This document shows positions 1 through 7,253 of a stretch of 11,172 nt of DNA, piece by piece; the first letter of the stretch is position 1, and every line of letters begins with the position of its first letter. The notes beneath the pieces are model-generated. The model did not search any database and had not been told where the DNA came from. It saw only the letters and a list, made by a program, of their open reading frames with translations. The position numbers and the translations under genes were made by a program. The DNA comes from an uncultured Kordia sp. (lineage in GTDB: Bacteria > Bacteroidota > Bacteroidia > Flavobacteriales > Flavobacteriaceae), in NCBI GenBank assembly GCA_913054565.1, contig CAJXHW010000035.1, forward strand, positions 1 through 11,172, in the 5' to 3' direction.

Positions 1-93
1 AAAAAATTACAACCAGAGCGTATTGCATATCATCCAGATGCTATTGAAATTAGAGCTAATTGGGATGTTAATGAACAATTTACATTAAAGTAA
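1..93 (+). CDS. C-terminal 30 residues of an unidentified protein (5' end outside window)
   Basis: Frame 1 is open from the first base and stops at TAA 91-93. The visible residues are a short polar and aromatic tail (…ERIAYHPDAIEIRANWDVNEQFTLK). I do not recognise the family and assign no function. Its last 14 bases overlap the end of the convergent omega-amidase gene (stop complement at 80-82), so the two genes run tail to tail without a spacer. Codon choice is AT-rich like the rest of the window. It could be a chance frame, because only 90 coding bases are visible, but the position right up to the convergent gene favours a real gene end. Confidence 0.5.
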   Translation, partial: KKLQPERIAYHPDAIEIRANWDVNEQFTLK

Positions 94-859
94 ATGCATC
101 TTTATCATTTAAAAAGTTAAATTTTTCACGTATAGTTGCTAGTTCGTCTTTTACTAATGTTGTGCTTATAGCTGTTTCATCATCTTCCACTAATTGGCAA
201 AGATTATTTCCTAGTGCATCATGAATAACAGAGTTTCCTGAATAATTATTACCATTTGGATCTGTTCCTACTCTGTTTAACCCAATAACATAACTCATGT
301 TTTCAATAGCACGTGCTATTAGTAGAGTTTTCCAAGCGTTAATTCTTGGTTTAGGCCAATTAGCAACGTAAATTAATGCGTCGTAGTTTTGAGTGTTTCT
401 TGACCATACCGGAAAACGCAAATCATAACAAATTAAGGGGCAAATTCGCCATCCTTTATAAGTGATAATTACTTGACTTGTGTCATTTTTATATTGTTTA
501 TGTTCACCTGCTAATGTAAATAAATGACGTTTGTTATATGTATGAATTTCTCCTTTAGGAGTTGCAAATATAAACCGATTGTAATAATTGTTATGTTCTT
601 TTATAACGATACTACCACAAATTGCACTGTTTTTTTCTTGAGCTATTTTTTTCATCCACAAAACAGTTTTACCATCCATATCTTCAGCTAATGCTTTTGG
701 ATGCATGGTAAAACCTGTAGTAAACATTTCAGGAAGCACGATTACATCGGTAGCTTCCTGAATTGCATTTATTTTTTGTTCAAAATTGATCCGATTTTGA
801 ACAGCATTTTCCCATACTAGATTAGATTGAATACAGGTTACTGTCAGATGGTTTGCCAT
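80..859 (-). CDS. Omega-amidase (YafV/Nit2-like, carbon-nitrogen hydrolase family)
   Basis: This 259-residue cytoplasmic enzyme belongs to the nitrilase superfamily. It has the full catalytic set: E44 in LPEMF, K110 in YNKRHLF, E119 in AGEH, and the nucleophile C144 in CPLICYDLRFP. Length and motif context match the YafV/Nit2 branch, which hydrolyses 2-oxoglutaramate (and 2-oxosuccinamate) to the keto acid and ammonia. It lacks a signal peptide. The start ATG (857-859) lies 2 bp after the stop of the upstream lysine-rich gene, so the two are almost certainly cotranscribed. A methionine/glutamine-type aminotransferase lies just beyond that gene on the same strand. The natural reading is that this enzyme removes the oxoglutaramate made when glutamine donates its amino group. 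Family assignment is strong; the exact substrate is inferred from family and neighbours. Confidence 0.9.
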   Translation of the reverse strand: MANHLTVTCIQSNLVWENAVQNRINFEQKINAIQEATDVIVLPEMFTTGFTMHPKALAEDMDGKTVLWMKKIAQEKNSAICGSIVIKEHNNYYNRFIFATPKGEIHTYNKRHLFTLAGEHKQYKNDTSQVIITYKGWRICPLICYDLRFPVWSRNTQNYDALIYVANWPKPRINAWKTLLIARAIENMSYVIGLNRVGTDPNGNNYSGNSVIHDALGNNLCQLVEDDETAISTTLVKDELATIREKFNFLNDKDAFTLM

Positions 860-861
860 TA

Positions 862-1413
862 TTAAAGTTTTTTTAATTTTTTACCAGCTTTACCCACTTT
901 GTCTTTTAAATCAGACAATTTTTCTAGGTATTTTGTTTCTTTAACGGGGCTTAATTTACCTCTTCTTTTAAGTTTTTCATATTTTTTAGATGCATGATCT
1001 AGCTTGCTTTGCGCTCTATTAAGTGCTTTTTCTGCATTAGCTTTTTTCTTAGCTTCTTTTTCTGCTTTTTTAAGCTTTTTAGCTGCCTTTTTTTGCTCTT
1101 TTTCAATAGCCTTAAGCTTCTTTTCTTGTTCTTTTATACGTTTAGCTGCTTCTTTTTCAGCTTTAATAGCCTCTTTTTTCTTTTTTTCTAGTGCTTTTTC
1201 GGTATTTTTAGCTTCTTTTATTTTTTTAAGCTCAATTTTATGGGCTTTATAGACTGCTTCTTTGTCTGTTGCAGTTAATAATGTAGTAACATCTTCATTA
1301 TTTTGATATATTTTTTTTCCTTTAATGTTGTATGTATTGCTGTTATGAGTTACCTCTTGAGCAAAGAATAATGTACAAGTGAATAGCAATAGATACGTAA
1401 AAATAGATTTCAT
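862..1413 (-). CDS. Small secreted lysine-rich, helical (coiled-coil-like) protein of unknown function
   Basis: This 183-residue protein begins with a signal peptide (residues 1 to about 18: MKS, a hydrophobic stretch, then FFAQ). A short, possibly folded segment follows (about 20-50, TYNIKGKKIYQNNEDVTTLL). Residues 52-183 are dominated by Lys, Glu and Ala with hardly a helix breaker until about residue 150, predicting a long, very basic helix or coiled coil. It would act in the periplasm or at the cell surface. I do not recognise a named domain. It sits between an aminotransferase gene (99 bp upstream) and the omega-amidase gene (2 bp downstream), both enzymes of the cytoplasm, so its role there is unclear. 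Compositional bias makes homology searches unreliable. The reading frame itself is credible because of the signal peptide and tight coupling to the next gene. Confidence 0.8.
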   Translation of the reverse strand: MKSIFTYLLLFTCTLFFAQEVTHNSNTYNIKGKKIYQNNEDVTTLLTATDKEAVYKAHKIELKKIKEAKNTEKALEKKKKEAIKAEKEAAKRIKEQEKKLKAIEKEQKKAAKKLKKAEKEAKKKANAEKALNRAQSKLDHASKKYEKLKRRGKLSPVKETKYLEKLSDLKDKVGKAGKKLKKL

Positions 1414-1446
1414 AAGTATTAAGTTTTAAAATTAGTCAATGATATG

Positions 1447-1454
1447 TAAAGCTA
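1447..1454 (-). promoter_or_regulatory. Possible -7 promoter box (TAGCTTTA) for the lysine-rich protein/omega-amidase genes
   Basis: On the minus strand this reads TAGCTTTA, one base off the Bacteroidetes -7 consensus TAnnTTTG. It lies 33 bp before the ATG at 1413, giving a leader of about 25-30 nt. No clear TTG -33 box is visible about 20 bp further upstream. Two GGTATG copies (1461-1466 and 1482-1487) lie just upstream. This is a weak call; the genes could also be read through from the aminotransferase. Confidence 0.3.
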
Positions 1455-1512
1455 TAAAAAGGTATGGCTTTGTGCATTAACGGTATGTCATAAATAATGC
1501 CAAAAATGAATT

Positions 1513-2664
1513 TTATATTGAATTGATAATTTCTGAAGCTTTTTTAAGTGTTTTTTCAGTTTTAGCAAAACAAAACCGTAGTACTTTATAATCAGTGTGG
1601 TTTTCATTAAAAACTGACATAGGTATGGAGGCCAGTTTGAACTCTGAAGTTAATCGTTTGGCAAAAACAACATCGTTTTCTTGAGTGATATCACTAAAGT
1701 CCAGTACTTGAAAATAGGTGCCTTTTGAAGGGATTATTTTAAAGCGAGATTCTTTGATTAGCTCTAAAAAGAAGTCTCTTTTTTGCTGATAGAAGCTAGG
1801 AAGATTTTCATAATGTTGAGGTTCATTAATATAGTCTGCAATGGCTTTTTGCATGGGGTGGTTTACACAAAACACATTAAATTGATGTACTTTTTGAAAC
1901 TCTACCATTAGTTCTTTTGGCGCACAACAATAGCCTAGTTTCCACCCTGTATTATGAAATGTCTTTCCAAATGAGGCTACTATAAAACTATGTTCTTTTA
2001 AAATAGGAAACAGGCATGCACTTTGGTGCTGTTCGTCATCAAAAATAATATGTTCATAAACTTCGTCACTTAAAACAATGATGTTAGTGCCTTTAACTAA
2101 CTCCTGTAATTGTAACATATCCTGATTAGAAAATACGGTTCCACTAGGGTTGTGTGGTGTATTGATGATAATCATTCTTGTTCTAGAATTGATTTTATTT
2201 TTTACGTCATTCCAATTAACTCCATAAGATGGAGCCTCTAATTGAATAGAGACTGTTTTCCCTCCGTTTAAAGCAACAGTAGGTTCATAACAATCGTATG
2301 CAGGGGTAAATATGATAACTTCATCTTTTGGTTTAATAAAGGCAGATATGATGGTGTAAATGGCTTGAGTTGCGCCAGCTGTGACTGTAATTTCAAATTC
2401 CGGATTATAGGTTGTTTTGTATAAGTGCGTAAATTTAGTTGCAATAGCTTCTCGTAGATCTATTGCACCTGCCATTGGTGCGTATTGGTTATAGCCTGAT
2501 TGCATTGCTTTAGTCACTAATTCCAATAGTTTAGGATCACTTTTAAAGTTAGGAAACCCTTGTGATAAGTTAATGGCATTATGTTGATGTGCTAAACCAC
2601 TCATAACTGAAAAGATTGATGGTTCGACACGAGGTAGTTTTGATTGAAAGTTAAGGAGACTCAT
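1513..2664 (-). CDS. PLP-dependent methionine/glutamine-type aminotransferase (YbdL-like, class I/II)
   Basis: This 383-residue cytoplasmic enzyme is a fold-type I aminotransferase. Visible landmarks are the SQGFPNF N-terminal substrate segment (34-40), TAGATQAIY (95-103), the NTPHNPSGT motif (168-176, N172), D200 and Y203 of LSDEVYEH, the PLP-binding K234 in SFGKTFHNTGWKLGY, and R363 of LRFCFAK for the substrate carboxylate. The SQGFPNF and FHNTGWKLGY wording is typical of the YbdL/kynurenine aminotransferase/glutamine transaminase K group, which favours methionine, glutamine and aromatic amino acids over aspartate. The omega-amidase two genes downstream supports glutamine as a donor. The ATG at 2664 is the natural start for this family. 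A general methionine aminotransferase annotation is safe; a specific role in methionine salvage is inference. Confidence 0.9.
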   Translation of the reverse strand: MSLLNFQSKLPRVEPSIFSVMSGLAHQHNAINLSQGFPNFKSDPKLLELVTKAMQSGYNQYAPMAGAIDLREAIATKFTHLYKTTYNPEFEITVTAGATQAIYTIISAFIKPKDEVIIFTPAYDCYEPTVALNGGKTVSIQLEAPSYGVNWNDVKNKINSRTRMIIINTPHNPSGTVFSNQDMLQLQELVKGTNIIVLSDEVYEHIIFDDEQHQSACLFPILKEHSFIVASFGKTFHNTGWKLGYCCAPKELMVEFQKVHQFNVFCVNHPMQKAIADYINEPQHYENLPSFYQQKRDFFLELIKESRFKIIPSKGTYFQVLDFSDITQENDVVFAKRLTSEFKLASIPMSVFNENHTDYKVLRFCFAKTEKTLKKASEIINSI

Positions 2665-2684
2665 AAATAAAGATAATTAATATC

Positions 2685-2692
2685 TAAATGTA
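2685..2692 (-). promoter_or_regulatory. Candidate -7 promoter box (TACATTTA) for the aminotransferase gene
   Basis: On the minus strand TACATTTA matches TAnnTTTG at all but the last base. It lies 20 bp before the ATG at 2664, giving a leader of about 15 nt. A TTG that could act as the -33 box lies 20 bp further upstream, inside the stem of the sdhB terminator. Terminator and promoter would then overlap physically. Confidence 0.35.
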
Positions 2693-2701
2693 CGGAAATC
2701 A

Positions 2702-2733
2702 AAAAACCCAAGCAATACAATTACTTGGGTTTT
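2702..2733 (-). terminator. Rho-independent terminator of the sdhCAB operon
   Basis: A perfect 10-bp inverted repeat pairs AAAACCCAAG (2703-2712) with CTTGGGTTTT (2724-2733) around an 11-base loop. Read on the minus strand the stem ends in a run of six T (2706-2701), the expected polarity for a transcript coming from sdhB, whose stop lies 23 bp upstream. There is no comparable T run for a plus-strand transcript beyond four bases, and no plus-strand gene enters here. Confidence 0.85.
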
Positions 2734-2756
2734 GTTATATAATGTTTGATTAAGAT

Positions 2757-3503
2757 TTACCCTTTCAAACTCGCTTTCATAAATTCAGAATTCATACGAG
2801 CGATGTTCTCTAAAGAAATCCCTTTAGGACATTCAATCTCACATGCTCCAGTGTTGGTACAGTTACCAAAACCTTCTAAATCCATTTGAGCAACCATATT
2901 TTGTACTCTTTCCGTTGCTTCTACACGCCCTTGAGGTAATAAAGCATATTGACTTACTTTAGCACCAACAAATAACATTGCAGACGAATTTTTACAGGTA
3001 GCTACACAAGCACCACAACCAATACAAGTTGCAGCGTCCATTGCGTCATCTGCATCTTGTTTAGGAATTGGAATAGCATTGGCATCTTGCGTGTTTCCAG
3101 ACGTATTTACAGAAATAAACCCTCCAGCTTGTTGAATACGCTCAAACGATGTTCTGTCTACTACTAAATCTTTTATAACAGGAAATGCAGTAGCTCTAAA
3201 TGGTTCAATTGTAATAGTATCACCATCATTAAACATACGCATGTGTAACTGACAGGTTGTTACGCCTCTATCAGGACCATGTGCTTCACCATTAATGTAC
3301 ATTGAACACATACCGCAAATTCCTTCACGACAGTCATGATCAAATGCAACTGGTTCATCACCTGAGTTTACTAATTGTTCATTTAAAACATCCATCATTT
3401 CTAAAAATGACATATGCTCTGAAATATCGGTAACGTTATAATCGACCATCTGACCTTTGTCATTAGCGTCTTTTTGTCTCCAAATTTTTAGTGTTAAATT
3501 CAT
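2757..3503 (-). CDS. sdhB: Succinate dehydrogenase/fumarate reductase iron-sulfur subunit SdhB
   Basis: This 248-residue subunit carries electrons from the flavoprotein to the membrane quinone site through three iron-sulfur clusters. The N-terminal ferredoxin-like domain has C58, C63, C66 and C84 for the [2Fe-2S] cluster (CREGICGMC … C). The C-terminal domain has CIGCGACVATC (C160, C163, C166, C170) and C215, C221, C225 with CPKG for the [4Fe-4S] and [3Fe-4S] clusters. The length is normal for the type B enzymes of Bacteroidetes. It is the last gene of sdhCAB, starting 10 bp after the sdhA stop, and a strong terminator follows. All cluster cysteines are intact. The direction in the cell (succinate oxidation or fumarate reduction) cannot be read from the sequence; an aerobic flavobacterium would mainly oxidise succinate. 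Confidence 0.96.
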   Translation of the reverse strand: MNLTLKIWRQKDANDKGQMVDYNVTDISEHMSFLEMMDVLNEQLVNSGDEPVAFDHDCREGICGMCSMYINGEAHGPDRGVTTCQLHMRMFNDGDTITIEPFRATAFPVIKDLVVDRTSFERIQQAGGFISVNTSGNTQDANAIPIPKQDADDAMDAATCIGCGACVATCKNSSAMLFVGAKVSQYALLPQGRVEATERVQNMVAQMDLEGFGNCTNTGACEIECPKGISLENIARMNSEFMKASLKG

Positions 3504-3513
3504 AATGTCAATG

Positions 3514-5529
3514 TTATTTGTATGAACGTTGTTTTAATTCAATATCGTTAAACTCTAATTGTTCTTTATGTAAAACTGCATCTGCAGGTTCGCCTTTATA
3601 TTCCCAAGCAGCTACATACGCATAATTTGCATCATCACGTTTTGCTTCTCCTTTTTGTAAGCCATCTAATTCAACAGACTCTTCTCTAAAGTGACCTCCA
3701 CAAGATTCGTTTCTGTTTAATGCATCTTTAGCAAATAATTCTCCTAATTCTAAGAAATCCGCCACTCTTCCTGCTTTTTCCAACTCAGGATTCATTTCAT
3801 TTGCGTTACCAGGCACTTTTACTTCTTTCCAGAACTCTTCACGAATAGCTTTAATTTCAGCCATCGCTTCTGTTAATCCTTTTTCGTTACGAGCCATTCC
3901 TACTTTATCCCACATGATTTTCCCTAATTTCTTATGGAAATAATCAACAGATTTAGTACCCTTATTATTTATAAAGAAGTTGATACGTTCAGTAACTTCT
4001 TTTTCTGCTTCGTCAAACTCTTTAGTATCCGTTGGTATTTTACCAGTACGGATATCGTTAGATAAATAATCACCAATTGTATATGGTAATACGAAATACC
4101 CATCTGCTAAACCTTGCATTAACGCAGAAGCTCCAAGTCTGTTTGCGCCGTGGTCAGAGAAGTTTGCTTCCCCAATGCAATACAAACCGTCAACTGTAGT
4201 CATTAAGTTATAATCAACCCAAACACCACCCATTGTGTAATGTGTTGCAGGGTAAATCATCATTGGTGTTTTGTATGGATTTTCATCTACGATTTTCTCA
4301 TACATTTGGAATAAGTTACCGTATTTAGCTTCTACAACCGCTTGTCCTAACTCATATACTTTATCAGCAGAAGGATTGTTAATTCCTTTTAATTTAGCTT
4401 GTTCTTTACCGTAACGGTCAATTGCCGATTTAAAATCTAAGTAAACTGCTTCTCCTGTTTGGTTTACACCGTAACCAGCATCACAACGTTCTTTTGCTGC
4501 ACGAGAGGCAACATCACGAGGTACTAGGTTACCGAAAGCAGGATATCTTCTTTCTAGGTAATAATCGCGTTCGTCTTCAGATAAATCTGTAGGTTTTTTA
4601 CGTCCTTCACGAATGGCCATTACATCGTCCATACTTTTAGGAACCCAAATTCGTCCGTCATTACGTAATGATTCTGACATTAACGTTAATTTAGACTGGT
4701 AATCACCTGAACGAGGAATACATGTTGGGTGAATTTGTGTATAACAAGGATTTGCGAAATACGCTCCTTTTTTATGAATCTTCCATGCTGCAGTAGCATT
4801 AGACCCCATTGCGTTTGTTGATAAGAAATAGACATTTCCGTAACCTCCAGAAGCAATAACAACAGCGTGAGCAGAATGACGCTCAATTTCACCGGTAATT
4901 AAGTTACGTGCAATAATACCACGTGCTTTACCATCAACCTTTACAACATCTAACATTTCATGACGGTTGAACATTTCAATTTTACCACGAGCAATCTGAC
5001 GGTTCATTGCAGAATATGCTCCTAATAATAACTGTTGTCCAGTTTGTCCTTTAGCGTAAAATGTTCTTGACACTAATACCCCTCCAAACGAACGGTTATC
5101 TAACAATCCACCATAATCACGTGCAAAAGGAACTCCTTGAGCAACACATTGATCAATAATGTTTGCAGACACCTCAGCTAAACGGTGTACGTTAGCTTCA
5201 CGAGAACGGTAATCACCACCTTTTACGGTATCGTAAAATAAACGGTAAGATGAATCTCCATCTCCTTGATAGTTTTTTGCAGCGTTAATACCTCCTTGAG
5301 CTGCAATTGAATGCGCTCTACGTGGAGAATCTTGATAAGCAAATGCTTTTACATTATATCCTAATTCAGCTAAAGTTGCCGCAGCAGAACCTCCTGCTAA
5401 CCCTGTTCCTACCACAATAACGTCTATTAAACGTTTGTTAGCAGGGTTTACTAAATCAATTTTATCTTTGTAAGAAGTCCATTTATCCTTTAAAGGACCC
5501 TTTGGTGTTTTTGAATCTAAAGTAGCCAT
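3514..5529 (-). CDS. sdhA: Succinate dehydrogenase/fumarate reductase flavoprotein subunit SdhA
   Basis: This 671-residue catalytic subunit converts succinate to fumarate on the cytoplasmic face of the membrane. It has the Rossmann FAD-binding motif VVGTGLAGGSAA (39-50) and the flavin-linking histidine H73 in RRAHSIAAQGG. The active-site set is H267 (QIHPT), R338 (VPRDVASRA, the proton-shuttle arginine), H430 (ATHYTMGG) and R464 (GANRLGASAL). It is longer than the B. subtilis or E. coli proteins (about 590), with a roughly 30-residue N-terminal extension. That size is usual for the Bacteroidetes and epsilonproteobacterial type B enzymes. The ATG at 5529 lies 12 bp after the sdhC stop, so the gene is part of sdhCAB. 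No key residue is missing. Confidence 0.97.
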   Translation of the reverse strand: MATLDSKTPKGPLKDKWTSYKDKIDLVNPANKRLIDVIVVGTGLAGGSAAATLAELGYNVKAFAYQDSPRRAHSIAAQGGINAAKNYQGDGDSSYRLFYDTVKGGDYRSREANVHRLAEVSANIIDQCVAQGVPFARDYGGLLDNRSFGGVLVSRTFYAKGQTGQQLLLGAYSAMNRQIARGKIEMFNRHEMLDVVKVDGKARGIIARNLITGEIERHSAHAVVIASGGYGNVYFLSTNAMGSNATAAWKIHKKGAYFANPCYTQIHPTCIPRSGDYQSKLTLMSESLRNDGRIWVPKSMDDVMAIREGRKKPTDLSEDERDYYLERRYPAFGNLVPRDVASRAAKERCDAGYGVNQTGEAVYLDFKSAIDRYGKEQAKLKGINNPSADKVYELGQAVVEAKYGNLFQMYEKIVDENPYKTPMMIYPATHYTMGGVWVDYNLMTTVDGLYCIGEANFSDHGANRLGASALMQGLADGYFVLPYTIGDYLSNDIRTGKIPTDTKEFDEAEKEVTERINFFINNKGTKSVDYFHKKLGKIMWDKVGMARNEKGLTEAMAEIKAIREEFWKEVKVPGNANEMNPELEKAGRVADFLELGELFAKDALNRNESCGGHFREESVELDGLQKGEAKRDDANYAYVAAWEYKGEPADAVLHKEQLEFNDIELKQRSYK

Positions 5530-5541
5530 ACTAATTGTGTA

Positions 5542-6225
5542 TTAATGTGAATGATTGAAATAGTGTACCAATGCAATAATCATAAATCCTACAGGAATTA
5601 AGATTGCGTAAAGTTTACCAAAAGTTTTCAATCCTTTAGTATATTTATTGTTTGCCCCCATTGATTGGAAAGCAGAATTGAATCCGTGTAAAAGGTGCAT
5701 TGCCAAGAAAGCAAAAGCACCAACATAAGCACCTACTCTTGCAGGGTGATGGAATTTTTCTTGTAATTCATGGAAATACCTGTATTCTCCATTGTGTAAA
5801 CCAGACCAGTCACCTTGAATAAATTTGGTGTTTATTTCTGGAAACCAGAAGTCTATAAAGTGTAATATCATAAATGCTAAAATAGCAGCTCCAGTCCAAA
5901 TCATGTTTCTACTCATCCAAGTAGAATTTGCTGCTCCGTTGTTTTGTGCATATTTAACTTTTTGTGCACTCCAATTTTTTGCTTCTAATACTAGTCCCAT
6001 TACAAAGTGAAAAACAACTCCGAAAATTAATACAGGTTGCATTACATACTGTATTAAAGGGTTTGTTCCCATAAAATGAGATAATTCGTTAAATGTTGCC
6101 CCGTGGTCAGGAAAAATAGATGTTAAGTTAATTACAAAGTGTTGTAACAAGAAAAACATAAGGAAGAAGGCAGAGATTGCCATTGCAAATTTTCTTCCAA
6201 TTGATGATTTTAATAATCCGCTCAT
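5542..6225 (-). CDS. sdhC: Succinate dehydrogenase cytochrome b subunit SdhC (type B, five-helix, dihaem)
   Basis: This 227-residue membrane anchor carries the menaquinone site and two haems b. Five hydrophobic helices lie at about 14-35, 57-80, 105-127, 164-185 and 205-223. Histidines in the first four helices (H29, H73, H122, and H177 or H180) fit the four axial haem ligands of the single-subunit type B anchor. I place the start at the ATG 6223-6225, giving MSGLLKSSIGRK, the usual opening of flavobacterial SdhC. The frame continues nine codons upstream to a TTG at 6252, which I reject. It is the first gene of sdhCAB, with a TAGTTTTG promoter box about 55 bp upstream. No SdhD is expected in this type, and none is present. 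Confidence 0.95.
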   Translation of the reverse strand: MSGLLKSSIGRKFAMAISAFFLMFFLLQHFVINLTSIFPDHGATFNELSHFMGTNPLIQYVMQPVLIFGVVFHFVMGLVLEAKNWSAQKVKYAQNNGAANSTWMSRNMIWTGAAILAFMILHFIDFWFPEINTKFIQGDWSGLHNGEYRYFHELQEKFHHPARVGAYVGAFAFLAMHLLHGFNSAFQSMGANNKYTKGLKTFGKLYAILIPVGFMIIALVHYFNHSH

Positions 6226-6280
6226 TGTATATGTTGAGTTAGTGAAATTCAAGCAAATTTAATTTTAATCAGGTGTTAAA

Positions 6281-6288
6281 CAAAACTA
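6281..6288 (-). promoter_or_regulatory. -7 promoter box (TAGTTTTG) of the sdhCAB operon
   Basis: The minus-strand sequence TAGTTTTG is an exact match to the Bacteroidetes sigma-A -7 consensus TAnnTTTG. It would start a transcript near 6275, leaving a leader of about 50 nt before the sdhC ATG at 6225. A good TTG -33 box is not evident at the usual distance of about 19-21 bp. The promoter start would lie downstream of any RimK promoter, so the two divergent promoters share this region of about 140 bp. Confidence 0.6.
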
Positions 6289-6337
6289 TCCCTCAATTTT
6301 ATCGCTTATTTAGAATGTGTTTAAAGTAAACAATGGT

Positions 6338-6345
6338 TATATTTA
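6338..6345 (+). promoter_or_regulatory. Possible -7 promoter box (TATATTTA) for the rimK-like gene
   Basis: TATATTTA differs from TAnnTTTG only at the last base and lies 20 bp before the preferred ATG at 6366. If it is used, the transcript starts near 6350 and excludes the in-frame ATG at 6333. The sequence is AT-rich and no clear -33 box is present, so this is a weak call. Confidence 0.35.
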
Positions 6346-6365
6346 GCCAGTATATAACTTATTTC

Positions 6366-7247
6366 ATGAAAATTTATCTCTTATCGGTTAGCGGTAGCTT
6401 GTATTCTACACAACGTTTATTTAATGAAGCGTCTAGAAGGGGGCACTATATTAGAATAATAGATCACACTAAATGCGGCATTTTATTTGATGACAATCAG
6501 CCTAAAATTCTGTTTAATAAAGAAGATGTGACCAATTTTTCCGATGCAATTATTCCTAGGATTGGTGCATCATATACAGAACATGGCTTGGCTATTGTCA
6601 ATCAATTTGAAAAAATGGGGAATTATAATATTGCTAGTGCACTAGGTATTTTAAGGTCACGAAATAAGTTACTCACTATGCAACATATGGTGGCTAATAA
6701 AATTCCAATTCCGAAAACATTATACACTAAAAACACCTTGCTTTTAAAAGAACAATTGAATTTGTTAGAAGGCGAGCAATGTATTATAAAATTTTTAGAA
6801 GGCACACACGGTTTAGGTGTTATGTTGGCGGAAAGTAAAAAATCAGCCATTTCAATAATTGAAACCATGCACAGTTTAAACAAGCCAATTTTAATACAAG
6901 AATTTGTTAAAGAATCTAACGGTGAAGATATTCGTGCTTATGTGGTTGGTGATAAAGTTGTAGCCTCTATGAAACGAAGCAGTGGAGGGAAAGATTTTAG
7001 GAGTAATGTACACCGTGGTGGCAGTACATCTGTGATTACTATGACAGATGAAGAACAACATATTGCAGTAAAAACAGCACAATGTTTGGGCTTAGATGTT
7101 GCGGGGATAGATTTAATTCGTTCTAAAAATGGGCCATTGGTTATAGAAGCCAATTCTTCTGCAGGTTTGGAAGGTATTGAAGGGGCTACCAAAGTCAATA
7201 TTGCTGGCGAAATTATTAAGCTAATTGAAAAAAACGTTAAAAAATAA
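6366..7247 (+). CDS. RimK-family ATP-grasp ligase (probable ribosomal protein S6-L-glutamate ligase type)
   Basis: This 293-residue cytoplasmic enzyme is close in length to E. coli RimK (300), which adds glutamates to the C terminus of ribosomal protein S6. The RimK-type N-terminal domain begins MKIYLLSVSGSLYSTQRL and contains IPRIGASYT (63-71). The ATP-grasp part has K101 and K142 for nucleotide binding, EGTHGLGVM (145-153) as the glycine-rich loop, LIQEFV (176-181), DIRAYVVGDKVVASM (188-202), and the metal-binding AGIDL…VIEANSSAGLEGIE (D249, E261, N263). I chose the ATG at 6366 because it gives the family's standard N terminus. The ATG at 6333 adds 11 residues not typical of the family. A small SnoaL-like gene follows after 6 bp. 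Related RimK-fold enzymes ligate other substrates, so the S6 target is inferred. Confidence 0.85.
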   Translation: MKIYLLSVSGSLYSTQRLFNEASRRGHYIRIIDHTKCGILFDDNQPKILFNKEDVTNFSDAIIPRIGASYTEHGLAIVNQFEKMGNYNIASALGILRSRNKLLTMQHMVANKIPIPKTLYTKNTLLLKEQLNLLEGEQCIIKFLEGTHGLGVMLAESKKSAISIIETMHSLNKPILIQEFVKESNGEDIRAYVVGDKVVASMKRSSGGKDFRSNVHRGGSTSVITMTDEEQHIAVKTAQCLGLDVAGIDLIRSKNGPLVIEANSSAGLEGIEGATKVNIAGEIIKLIEKNVKK

Positions 7248-7253
7248 TATAAA

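Noticed and set aside
1004..1252. Plus-strand open frames rich in Phe, Ser and Leu opposite the lysine-rich gene
   Set aside because: They are the mirror of Lys/Glu/Ala codons on the coding strand, with no promoter or folded-protein pattern of their own.
6226..6252. Nine-codon upstream extension of sdhC starting at TTG 6252
   Set aside because: The internal ATG at 6225 gives the usual flavobacterial SdhC start (MSGLLKSS); the extension is polar, begins with a rare start codon and has no ribosome-binding site.
6333..6365. Upstream in-frame ATG for the rimK-like gene
   Set aside because: It adds 11 residues before the standard RimK N terminus and would overlap the likely -7 box at 6338-6345.
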